Below are positions 1-7,275 of a stretch of 64,000 bases of DNA, in pieces. The translations under genes and the position numbers were made by a program. A model generated the notes under the pieces. That model was not told the DNA's origin. It saw only the letters and a program-made list of their open reading frames with translations, and searched no databases. The stretch lies in contig JAHEEC010000005.1 of NCBI GenBank assembly GCA_024640885.1, positions 1-64,000 on the forward strand, given 5' to 3'. The stretch is from Bacteroidota bacterium (lineage in GTDB: Bacteria; Bacteroidota; Bacteroidia; Bacteroidales; GCA-2748055). How positions within the stretch are numbered: the stretch's first letter is position 1; the number at the start of each line of letters is the position of its first letter.

Positions 1-1
1 C

Positions 2-118
2 CTGGGACTGCCCTATGAATTTCGTTCTTTCCATGGAGACCACAATGCAACAGGCAGATATCCCATAGGTCTGACATATCTAGATTCTGTAATGAATCGA
101 AAAGGAGTAGTAAATTAG
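2..118 (+). CDS. C-terminal end of an esterase-like alpha/beta hydrolase (partial)
   Basis: An open frame enters from the left edge and stops with TAG at 116-118, giving the last 38 residues of a protein. It contains the run Phe-His-Gly-Asp-His about 10 to 14 residues in, followed by a helix-like tail ending in Asp-Ser-Val-Met-Asn-Arg. A late Gly-Asp-His segment of this kind is common where enterochelin-esterase/esterase-D type hydrolases carry their catalytic His, so the His may be the third member of a Ser-Asp-His triad. The catalytic Ser would lie outside the window. The assignment is an inference from a short tail; that the frame is a real coding end is more secure than its function. Confidence 0.4.
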   Translation: MGLPYEFRSFHGDHNATGRYPIGLTYLDSVMNRKGVVN

Positions 119-197
119 GAGTTTTACTGATCGGTAGCAGCACAATAAGAAATGATCACCCGGGCCATGGAATACTCGTGATTGAAAAAATTTGAGG

Positions 198-485
198 ATG
201 GAATCAAAATGCATTTACGATCAGTCGTTTGATAAAGTGAACTTTTCAGAAAAGCCCCTGATCAAAGGCGAATATGAGAACTGTTCGTTTACAAATTGTG
301 ACTTTTCAAACGCTGACCTTTCAGAGGTCATATTTCTTGAATCCGAATTTAGTGACTGCAACTTCAGCAATGCCGGATTGGGTAAGACCTCTCTCCTGGA
401 TGTGACATTCGACAACTGCAAGATGCTGGGGCTTATATTCGACGCGTGCAATGAAGTTGGTTTTGCCGCCACCTTCAGGAATTGA
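198..485 (+). CDS. Pentapeptide-repeat protein, apparently shortened
   Basis: About 96 residues with consecutive A(D/N)Lxx/F-type pentapeptides (for example CSFTN, CDFSN, ADLSE, CNFSN, AGLGK), which would fold into a right-handed quadrilateral beta-helix. ATG at 198 is preferred over the in-frame TTG at 192. Family members with this N-terminus are, from memory, roughly twice as long; here the frame ends at TGA (483-485) right after Phe-Arg-Asn, where the repeat pattern would call for a Cys. The bases after the stop still read Pro-Leu-Asn-Gly-Ser before the pattern is lost. It may be a pseudogene or a genuinely short protein. The biochemical role is unknown. No neighbour suggests a function. 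Confidence 0.6.
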   Translation: MESKCIYDQSFDKVNFSEKPLIKGEYENCSFTNCDFSNADLSEVIFLESEFSDCNFSNAGLGKTSLLDVTFDNCKMLGLIFDACNEVGFAATFRN

Positions 486-585
486 CCGTTAAACGGATCC
501 CCAAAAGGGAGCTGCTTTTTTATATTTATCGGGAATAGATACATTCACCCGGCCTTGATAAAAACCTGATTCAAATCAACCTGTT

Positions 586-951
586 ATGAAAAGAAAACTG
601 ATCGGCATCTATTCCCTGATCCTGGGAATTTCAGTGATCGGGATGTGGATTATGATTCTCTCTTCCTCAGGGATGGAGGAGGGAAAAATGGAATCTTCAT
701 TTCACCTCGCTTCCGAATTTTTGATGGCCAACTTCTGTATTGTCAGCGGTTTCCTGCTTCTGTTAAATCGAAGCAAGGCCGCCGGGATCACAATTCTGGC
801 CCACAGCATGGTCATGTATTCCGTGCTGAATGCCGCCGGCTACTACGGTGAGAGAGGAAATATTGTACTGACCTGCATGTTTATCCTGATATTCCTTTTG
901 TCCTGTGTATCGGTCATATCCCAGACCAGGATCAAAGCCATAACCGGATAA
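586..951 (+). CDS. Small membrane protein of unknown function, four predicted helices
   Basis: A 121-residue protein with four hydrophobic stretches, near residues 7-27, 45-60, 67-85 and 92-112, joined by short polar loops (for example Asn-Arg-Ser-Lys and Tyr-Gly-Glu-Arg). The start has Lys-Arg-Lys before the first helix, as expected for an inner-membrane protein with a cytoplasmic N-terminus. I recognise no family motif. The stop codon TAA (949-951) directly abuts the stop of the convergent FISUMP gene, with no bases between them, so no separate terminator fits. The upstream 100 bases contain the decayed end of the pentapeptide-repeat gene and no clear promoter. Confidence 0.65.
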   Translation: MKRKLIGIYSLILGISVIGMWIMILSSSGMEEGKMESSFHLASEFLMANFCIVSGFLLLLNRSKAAGITILAHSMVMYSVLNAAGYYGERGNIVLTCMFILIFLLSCVSVISQTRIKAITG

Positions 952-1983
952 TCAATCATCCCTGACGCACCGCACAGAGAAACCATCGGATTTCACATCG
1001 TTGTACCTGTGTACCGTAGAGTAGGCAGAGTAAATATGGCGGCCCCATGCGGTGTAAGTGTCAAACTCGGTTGCACTCCAAAAATTGGCATTGTCACCCA
1101 GATGGCCGAATGAGCCATTATAGCGCCTGCCACCCCCGGGCAGGACAAGAAATCCGGAACTCCCAAATGCAGGATTATCCTTTAAGTATCCCCCGGCCCA
1201 CAGGTCCTGATCGGCTGCAAACCGGGCGCCCTGGTCGGTGCCCCTGTATCCTGCCCCGTCCGCATCAGCCATGGACATTCCCAGGTACATTTCCAGCTCT
1301 TTCCATTCGCTGTCGCTTGGCAGGTGCCAGCCATCAGGGCATACGCCCTGGACCCCGCTGGGATTGCTATTGCTGCTTGCTTCACCGTTCATTGCAGCAT
1401 TCCAGGTATATAGTGCGCCGTACGCTGCTCCATTGGTCAAATCGTTGTCATACCAGCAGTATGCTGCATCTGCCGCTCCCAGCCCCTCCCACTCAGAGAC
1501 CCCCTCAACCAGTGGAATGGCCTCTCCATCACTATTATTGATCACCTTCAGGTTTTCAGCCATCCATACCTGGTTTCCCATCTCCACAGTCTGATACACA
1601 TTGCCGTCGAAATCGGCCACGGGCCGGGGTGTGGTTCTAAGATCCAGTTCTTCGCCGTATGATGTTCCCAGTCTGTTTGTGGCATAGGCTCTTATGCGGT
1701 AGTTGGTACTTGGATCCAGTCCGGCAATGGTACTTGTGAATTTTCCGGCTCCCGGTCCTTCATCGCTCTTATGATCATCAACGGTGGGATTTGCAGCGGT
1801 ACTCCAGCATATCCCCTTGGCGCTGATTGTCAGGCCGCCATCATCCGTAACCTCTCCTCCCCCCACGGCCGAAACGTCTGTGATTAAACTGGCGGAGTTT
1901 GTGGTGACAACCGGCAGGGATGGATCTTCTTTCTTGCAGGACATTGAAGCAACTAAAATGACATACAGGAAGATCTTTCTCAT
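952..1983 (-). CDS. FISUMP-domain surface lipoprotein with an Ig/FN3-like domain
   Basis: A 343-residue lipoprotein: the N-terminus has a short hydrophobic segment and a lipobox-like Ser-Met-Ser-Cys with Cys at about 16, followed by Lys-Lys-Glu-Asp. Residues about 25-118 form a beta-sandwich-like domain of the kind often seen before FISUMP (motifs ICWSTAANPT and YRIRAYATN). Residues about 123-342 match the Fibrobacter succinogenes major paralogous domain (FISUMP, TIGR02145): GNVYQTVEMGNQVWMAENL, CPDGWHLPSDSEW, FWSATE and a Cys-Val-Arg end. Such proteins sit on the outer surface; their ligands are unknown. Start ATG is at 1983; the gene is divergent from the ferredoxin-nitroreductase gene across 111 bases. 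Confidence 0.85.
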   Translation of the reverse strand: MRKIFLYVILVASMSCKKEDPSLPVVTTNSASLITDVSAVGGGEVTDDGGLTISAKGICWSTAANPTVDDHKSDEGPGAGKFTSTIAGLDPSTNYRIRAYATNRLGTSYGEELDLRTTPRPVADFDGNVYQTVEMGNQVWMAENLKVINNSDGEAIPLVEGVSEWEGLGAADAAYCWYDNDLTNGAAYGALYTWNAAMNGEASSNSNPSGVQGVCPDGWHLPSDSEWKELEMYLGMSMADADGAGYRGTDQGARFAADQDLWAGGYLKDNPAFGSSGFLVLPGGGRRYNGSFGHLGDNANFWSATEFDTYTAWGRHIYSAYSTVHRYNDVKSDGFSVRCVRDD

Positions 1984-2045
1984 AGGATGCGGGGGTTCTG
2001 TGGATTCCTCAAGATAATATTTAATCCGGTTGTATTCAACCCCAA

Positions 2046-2076
2046 TTGATTTATAATAGATTGATCGTTACATTTG
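2046..2076 (+). promoter_or_regulatory. Bacteroidota-type promoter for the ferredoxin-nitroreductase gene
   Basis: TTG at 2046-2048, a 20-base spacer, then TACATTTG at 2069-2076. This matches the Bacteroides housekeeping consensus (TTTG at -33, TAnnTTTG at -7). Transcription would start near 2081, leaving a leader of about 14 bases before ATG 2095. Confidence 0.6.
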
Positions 2077-2094
2077 CGACCTTAATTCTATCAG

Positions 2095-2928
2095 ATGCCA
2101 ACCATTAATCTTGAAAACTGCACCCGGTGCTTAAGGTGTGTGAAGGATTGCCCATCCAACGCCATCGACATAGAGAAAGGAACCATAAACAGCAATTGCA
2201 TCCACTGCGGTCATTGTGTGGCCATATGTCCGGAGGCCACTGTCTTCCCGGATTCCGGTGTGGTGGCAAAACTGAATGCTTCTGGTCTTACTCACCCTGA
2301 TTTTCAACAATTATCTGCATCGATAAGGACCTGCAGAAGTTACCTGGATAAGGAATTGGAGGAAGCACATCTCAACTTGCTGATTGAAAATATGAAGCAC
2401 TACCCTTCGGCCAGCAACGCACGCCCCGTGGAGGTCACCATAGTGAAAACCAAGGAGGCAATTCAACGGCTGAATGACCTGACCGCACAGAAGTTGATCC
2501 GCACGATCCGGATCATTACCTCTCCCCTGGCAGTGCCCCTCCTGAAGATCGCTGCACCGAAATTAGAGATATCCAGGTTGGCCGGTTACAAGAAGAATTA
2601 TATGGCAAGGAATACCCCCGGGTCCTCCCTGATATGCCATCATGCACCTGCAGTCATGTTATTTCATGCCCCTGTCACCAGGTACAGCATGGCCGGCGCA
2701 GATGCCTATATCTGGTCAACATACACTTCCATCTATGCCAATACCCTAGGCCTGGGAACCTGCTTCAATGGTTTTATTGTGAAGGCCATGGAGCGCAGCA
2801 GGTCCCTGCGCGATGAATTCAGGATCCCCGGCGGCCACATGGTGTACGCGGCCCTGCTGGTGGGTCATCCAAGGATGAAATATGCCAATGAGGCAGGAAG
2901 GGAAAAACCCGCGGTAACCTATATCTAG
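2095..2928 (+). CDS. Ferredoxin-nitroreductase fusion protein
   Basis: A 277-residue cytoplasmic redox protein. The N-terminus has two 4Fe-4S motifs of the CxxCxxCxxxCP type, with Cys at 9, 12, 15, 19 and at 35, 38, 41, 45. From about residue 72 it continues as a nitroreductase-fold flavin domain, with the opening Ser-Ile-Arg-Thr-Cys-Arg-Ser-Tyr, Pro-Ser-Ala-Ser-Asn-Ala-Arg-Pro (FMN phosphate contact region), a Gly-Leu-Gly-Thr-Cys segment and a final Val-Gly-His-Pro. The family passes electrons from the iron-sulfur domain to FMN and on to an unknown organic acceptor. The gene stands alone behind a strong promoter. The fold is secure; the substrate is not known. Confidence 0.88.
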   Translation: MPTINLENCTRCLRCVKDCPSNAIDIEKGTINSNCIHCGHCVAICPEATVFPDSGVVAKLNASGLTHPDFQQLSASIRTCRSYLDKELEEAHLNLLIENMKHYPSASNARPVEVTIVKTKEAIQRLNDLTAQKLIRTIRIITSPLAVPLLKIAAPKLEISRLAGYKKNYMARNTPGSSLICHHAPAVMLFHAPVTRYSMAGADAYIWSTYTSIYANTLGLGTCFNGFIVKAMERSRSLRDEFRIPGGHMVYAALLVGHPRMKYANEAGREKPAVTYI

Positions 2929-2954
2929 GGGACCTGCACCATATTTTAGAAGAA

Positions 2955-2973
2955 TCCGATTTCTTCCATCGGA
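2955..2973 (+). terminator. Terminator-like hairpin after the nitroreductase gene
   Basis: TCCGAT (2955-2960) and ATCGGA (2968-2973) form a 6-base stem with a 7-base loop, 27 bases after the stop codon. A short T-rich stretch (TGTTTT) follows at about 2983-2988. The stem is weak, so this is only a candidate. Confidence 0.3.
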
Positions 2974-3033
2974 CCGTATGCCTGTTTTACAGATTGCACC
3001 CAGGAAAAAGGCTCATTTCAAGCTACCCCCCCC

Positions 3034-3064
3034 TTGATAAAACTCTGACTATTGCCTACATTTA
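3034..3064 (+). promoter_or_regulatory. Bacteroidota-type promoter for the DegT-type aminotransferase
   Basis: TTG at 3034-3036, a 20-base spacer and TACATTTA at 3057-3064 (one mismatch to TAnnTTTG). The predicted start of transcription near 3069 lies after the TTG codon at 3052 and before ATG 3088, which supports 3088 as the true start codon. Confidence 0.5.
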
Positions 3065-3087
3065 TTAGGTCAATAAAATCCAGGGTC

Positions 3088-4446
3088 ATGAAGACAAAGC
3101 ACTTATCAAGAAGAAAATTTATTATCAATACCTCCGCCGGTACAGTGGGTACCATGCTGGCGAGCCAGATACCGGTTTTTGCCAGCCCGGTAAGGGGTGT
3201 GGCTTCAGAACCTGCTTTGAAAGGCGGCATCCCCGTGAGGACGAAGGGATGGTTGAAATGGCCTGTCTGGAGTGATGAAGCAGAAACCCCCATGCTAAAG
3301 GTCCTTCGAAGCGGGAACTGGTACCGTGGGGATGGCACCAAATGCAGTGAATTTGAAAAGAAGTACGCCGGGCTGATCGGTGCCAAACGGGTGGTGGCCA
3401 CTGCCAGCGGGACCACCGCTTTAATTACGGCACTCCATGTGACAGGCGTCGATGCGGGCGATGAGGTCATTGTTTCACCCTATACATTCATTGCTACCTA
3501 CAACGTGGTCTTCAACCAGAAAGCCCTTCCGGTTTTTGCCGATACCGACCAGGAAACATTTACCATCAATCCTGCAAAAATCGAGGAGAAGATCAATGAA
3601 CGCACCAGGGCCATTCTGCCCGTTCACATTTACGGACTTCCGGCCGACATGAACCACATCAACTCCATTGCCAGGGCACATGACCTGGCCGTCATCGAAG
3701 ATGCCTGTCAGGCCTGGCTGGCTGAATACGGGGACAAAATGTGCGGGACCCTTGGTGATCTGGGATGTTTCAGTTTCCAGGCCTCCAAGCACATTCCCTC
3801 GGGAGAGGGGGGAGCGGTTGTGGGGGACAATGATATGCTCATGGACCGGTGCTTTTCATACCACAATTGCGGACGTCCATTCGGAGAGAGTATGTCGGGC
3901 TTGCATGGCTATCCCGTACGGGGGTCAAACAAAAGGATGACCGAACTGCAGGCGGTGATCCTGATGTCCCAGATGGAACGGGCCAGGAGAGATGCGGATA
4001 AACGGCTGGAAAATGCCCTCTACCTGGATTCAAAACTCAAAGAGATCCCCGGGATCATCCCCTACCGGTTATCCGAGGGTGCCACCAGGTCGGCATACCA
4101 CCTCTATCCCTTCCGGTATAAAAAGGAGCATTTTGATGGTCTTCCAAGGGAACGGTTCCTGGATGCCCTGGAAGCAGAAGGGATCCCCTGTTCAGAGGGT
4201 TACGGCAAACAATATTTTGATGGACTGATCGAAGAGGCGATCAGCTCCAGGGGATATAAAAGACTGTTTTCAGAGCAAAGGCTCAACCGCTACAGGGAAG
4301 AGCTGCACCACCTGCCCGATAATGACCAGCTGACCGGTGAGGCAGTGATTTTTTACCAGAACATGCTGCTGGCAGAGCGGCAGGATATGGACGATATCAT
4401 CAACGCCATCCGGAAAATTTATGAAAACAGGAAACAGTTGCTTTAA
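3088..4446 (+). CDS. DegT/DnrJ/EryC1/StrS-family PLP aminotransferase with a Tat-type signal
   Basis: 452 residues from ATG 3088. The first 35 residues look like a twin-arginine signal: Ser-Arg-Arg-Lys-Phe-Ile followed by a mildly hydrophobic stretch and Val-Phe-Ala-Ser. The rest is a fold-type I aminotransferase of the sugar-aminotransferase group: SGTTALITAL (phosphate grip), SPYTFIATYN, HIYGLPADM, an acidic EDACQAW motif for the pyridine nitrogen, and SFQASKHIPSGEGG with the Schiff-base Lys at about 234. Cytoplasmic members transaminate nucleotide-linked keto-sugars; an exported one is unusual and its substrate is unknown. There is no nucleotide-sugar pathway nearby. It converges on the sorbosone-dehydrogenase-like gene with 23 bases between. 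Alternative: the signal acts as a membrane anchor. Confidence 0.85.
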   Translation: MKTKHLSRRKFIINTSAGTVGTMLASQIPVFASPVRGVASEPALKGGIPVRTKGWLKWPVWSDEAETPMLKVLRSGNWYRGDGTKCSEFEKKYAGLIGAKRVVATASGTTALITALHVTGVDAGDEVIVSPYTFIATYNVVFNQKALPVFADTDQETFTINPAKIEEKINERTRAILPVHIYGLPADMNHINSIARAHDLAVIEDACQAWLAEYGDKMCGTLGDLGCFSFQASKHIPSGEGGAVVGDNDMLMDRCFSYHNCGRPFGESMSGLHGYPVRGSNKRMTELQAVILMSQMERARRDADKRLENALYLDSKLKEIPGIIPYRLSEGATRSAYHLYPFRYKKEHFDGLPRERFLDALEAEGIPCSEGYGKQYFDGLIEEAISSRGYKRLFSEQRLNRYREELHHLPDNDQLTGEAVIFYQNMLLAERQDMDDIINAIRKIYENRKQLL

Positions 4447-4469
4447 GCCACCGGGTGTATGAAACAGAA

Positions 4470-5879
4470 TTATTCCCTGATGAACTTCACAAGCGTACTT
4501 TTCCCATTGATCGTGGCTTCAAGAAAGTATATGCCCGGGGAGAGATGATCCAGGGAGAACCCGAAACGGGTACCTGAAATGGATTCAGTGTAGAGATCCC
4601 TTCCCCAGATGTCATAGAGGTGCACCTGTTGGAATTCCTGGTCATCCGCAATGGATTCCAGGTTCAGGAAACTCTCCGCCGGATTGGGATAGAGCCTGAA
4701 TGCGGGAGTTTCAAAGGCAGGTCCCCGGGAAGTGGTCCCGGTATCTATGAGCCGGAATATTTCACCATCCGACAAAGCCGCCACATAGATTTCCCCCTCT
4801 TGATCCTCTCCGAAACAGGAAAAATAATGACCGGGGAATGAGCCCTGATCTTTGGCAACCCATATGCCTGCGCTGTCAAGAATGCTCCAGAACTGCCCGC
4901 TGCAGTAATCTGTAAGCAGGTATGCGCCTGTCATTGAAGGGAATTTTGATCCTCGATAGACAAATCCCCCGGTGACCGAACAGGCTCCGGTGAGGTTCTG
5001 GTCAATCTCAAATACCGGGAAAACATAATCCCCTGCCACAGTACATTCCGAAAAATTATATTCATGCAGGGCTTCATAGCACCTCCATCCATAATTTTCC
5101 CCTCCCGGACTCAGGGCTGACTGGAAATTGATCTCCTCATAGCTGTTCTGTCCCACATCAGCAATCCACAGATCCCCGGTCTCCCTGTCAAAACTGATGC
5201 GCCAGGGATTTCTGAGTCCAAAAGCCCATATCTCCTTCTGTACATCGGCCTCATTGATGAAAGGATTGTCACCCGGGACGGAATAGGGCTCTCCGTTATT
5301 CACATCAATTCTCAATATTTTACCAAGCATCGAGGCAAGGTTTTGTGAATTGTTCTGAGGATCCCCCCCGCTCCCTCCGTCACCGGTCGCGATATAGAGC
5401 ATGCCATCGGGTCCAAACCGGATGTCCCCTCCATTATGGTTCTCATAGGGTTGATTAAAAGTCAGAAGCACCACTTCACTTTCCGGATCGGCCCTGTCCG
5501 GATCGGTAAGGCTTACCGAATACCGGGATATGTTTGTACGGGGACCATCAGTGGTGTAATTCACGAAGAAATATCCAGTTTCTGAGTAATCCGGATGGAA
5601 GGCAAGCCCCAGGAGCCCCATTTCTCCGCCTGATCGAACCTTGGATTGCATATCCAGAAACGGTTCGGCATTGACACTTCCGGAGGAATCCATGATCCTG
5701 ATGATTCCTGATTGCTCCACCACGAAAATTCGGGAATCCCCTGCATTGGCCATGGAGACAGGCCTGGTAAATCCCGAGGAAAATGGTTCAAGGGCAAGCT
5801 GGGCCACCATTTCAGTATGCAGGATTGAACTCAGGAAAAGCAGGGAGCAGAGGATTTTAAATGACCTGGCAGGATCCAT
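4470..5879 (-). CDS. Secreted PQQ-dependent glucose/sorbosone-dehydrogenase-like protein with T9SS sorting domain
   Basis: About 469 residues from ATG 5879 (GTG at 5885 is an alternative). A signal peptide ends near Val-Ala-Gln. Residues about 35-375 are a six-bladed beta-propeller of the glucose/sorbosone dehydrogenase (GSDH/yliI) family: FAGDSRIFVVEQ-like first blade, LLGLAFHPDY, YENHNGGDIRFGPDG, YIATGDGGSGGDPQNN, FGLRNPWRISFDRETGDLW and GQNSYEEIN. The last 80 residues (YPNPAESFLNL to the C-terminus, with Ser-Pro-Gly-Ile-Tyr-Phe) form a type A T9SS sorting domain, so the protein should cross the outer membrane and be released or anchored at the surface. The likely activity is oxidation of an aldose with PQQ; the electron acceptor is not evident. 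It lies downstream of the kinase gene on the same strand, with an 94-base gap lacking an obvious promoter. Confidence 0.88.
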   Translation of the reverse strand: MDPARSFKILCSLLFLSSILHTEMVAQLALEPFSSGFTRPVSMANAGDSRIFVVEQSGIIRIMDSSGSVNAEPFLDMQSKVRSGGEMGLLGLAFHPDYSETGYFFVNYTTDGPRTNISRYSVSLTDPDRADPESEVVLLTFNQPYENHNGGDIRFGPDGMLYIATGDGGSGGDPQNNSQNLASMLGKILRIDVNNGEPYSVPGDNPFINEADVQKEIWAFGLRNPWRISFDRETGDLWIADVGQNSYEEINFQSALSPGGENYGWRCYEALHEYNFSECTVAGDYVFPVFEIDQNLTGACSVTGGFVYRGSKFPSMTGAYLLTDYCSGQFWSILDSAGIWVAKDQGSFPGHYFSCFGEDQEGEIYVAALSDGEIFRLIDTGTTSRGPAFETPAFRLYPNPAESFLNLESIADDQEFQQVHLYDIWGRDLYTESISGTRFGFSLDHLSPGIYFLEATINGKSTLVKFIRE

Positions 5880-5973
5880 AACCACGTTTTATTGAGTCAG
5901 GTGAAAAAAAGTTCCTAATAATAGGTACTCATTTAACACCACAGAACCCCGCTTTGTTTACCTGGTCCCCGGT

Positions 5974-7275
5974 TTAAAAAGTAAGGGAGAACACGGTTTT
6001 TTCGCCAGGTATGCTCGTAAAATGGATGGTCCCATGGTGGTTGTTCATGATCTGCCGGGCCAGGCTTAAACCGATCCCCGTTCCGTTTAACTTGGTGGAA
6101 TAGAATGGCACAAAGATTTGATCTTTTATCTCCGGAGCTATGCCCGGTCCGCTATCCTCCACCGTGATCTCTGTCATCCCCGCCAGTTGCCTGGCGCCGA
6201 TCACAATGACCTTTCGGGGGGAAGCCTGCAGGCTCTCCTGGGCATTTTTTACCAGGTTGATCAAAATCTGTTCAACCTGCCCCCTGTCGGCCACCAGTGT
6301 GACCCCGGGATTTTCAATGTGGAACCTGCATTGGATCCCGTTTTTCAGGAACTCTTCGGAAAAAAGAGCCTGAATATGATCGAACAGTTCGGCAACGGGG
6401 AATGTGCTCTTTTCGGGGACAGGCAGGGAGGAGAGCCTCCGGTATTCCTTGATGAAATGAATGAGCCCTTCCCCTGTATTTTCAATGGTGGAGAGCCCGG
6501 TAATCATTTTTTCAGGGGAATCCACTGAGTTTTTAAGGGACTTTGACAGGGAGAGTATGGGGCCCATGCTGTTCATGATCTCATGGGTAAGCACCCGGAT
6601 CAGCTTCTGCCATGATTCACTTTCCTGGGCATCGATCTCGCGTTGAATATCCTGGATGGAATAAAGGGAATAATGCTGGTTATCCAGCACAAAGCTGTTG
6701 CACCTTACGGACGCCTTGAATTGGGCCAGTTCAATGATCCTTGGGATTCCGGACCTTGAACTTTCAAGGGCCCCTGCCAGGGAAGGATTCACGGATCCAA
6801 GGCTTCCCAGGTTGGGCATTGGTTTGTACTGCCATATAGAATCGGCAGCCCTGTTGGAAAATACCACATCGCCTGCCTGGTTCACACAGATTAAACCGGT
6901 ATCCATCGAACCCACCACAAACTCCAGCAGGCTCCTTTGCTTCTGCTCCTCGAACCTGCTTTGACTGATCTCGGATTTAAGCTGGTTCAGGCGCGATTCA
7001 AGGCCCGAAAGCAATGGATCTGCGTCCCGAAAATGCAGCTCTGTGGCACTGCTCAATCCCACCGATTCAATGAAACTGGTCAGGATCCTGTTGACGCGCA
7101 ACACAAACCTGGTCAGCATGTATATCTGGACCAGGATAAGTATTGCTCCTACAATCAAGGTAAAGATCGATTCCCGCCCCTGCATTCTGAAGACCACCAG
7201 GATGACCGCCGTGCTGGTAATTATCAACAGCGAAATTCGAAGTAAAATATTAAAAAACAGCTTTTTACCTACCAT
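5974..7275 (-). CDS. Membrane sensor histidine kinase, NtrY-like partner of the sigma-54 activator
   Basis: 433 residues. Two membrane helices (about 8-29 and 38-58) with a very short loop, so little or no periplasmic sensor. A coiled linker and PAS-like region follow (about 85-215), then a dimerisation domain with the phospho-acceptor His at about 231 in LTHEIMNSMGPILSL, and an ATPase domain with N-box NLVKNAQES, VEDSGPGIAPE and GTGIGLSLARQIM. The start codon overlaps the end of the response regulator by 11 bases (7265-7275), so the two are translated together and almost surely form one two-component pair. The absence of a periplasmic domain suggests sensing in the membrane or cytoplasm. The output is likely the permease gene at 8817, given the sigma-54 promoter there. 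Confidence 0.92.
   Translation of the reverse strand: MVGKKLFFNILLRISLLIITSTAVILVVFRMQGRESIFTLIVGAILILVQIYMLTRFVLRVNRILTSFIESVGLSSATELHFRDADPLLSGLESRLNQLKSEISQSRFEEQKQRSLLEFVVGSMDTGLICVNQAGDVVFSNRAADSIWQYKPMPNLGSLGSVNPSLAGALESSRSGIPRIIELAQFKASVRCNSFVLDNQHYSLYSIQDIQREIDAQESESWQKLIRVLTHEIMNSMGPILSLSKSLKNSVDSPEKMITGLSTIENTGEGLIHFIKEYRRLSSLPVPEKSTFPVAELFDHIQALFSEEFLKNGIQCRFHIENPGVTLVADRGQVEQILINLVKNAQESLQASPRKVIVIGARQLAGMTEITVEDSGPGIAPEIKDQIFVPFYSTKLNGTGIGLSLARQIMNNHHGTIHFTSIPGEKTVFSLTF

Noticed and set aside
2028-2041. GGTTG-TATT-CAACC hairpin in the FISUMP/nitroreductase gap
   Set aside because: Five-base stem only; it overlaps promoter-like sequence on the minus strand and has no further support.
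4740-4850. Reading the sorbosone-dehydrogenase-like protein as a two-domain fusion with an FN3 unit
   Set aside because: The linker before the sorting domain is too short for an extra domain.
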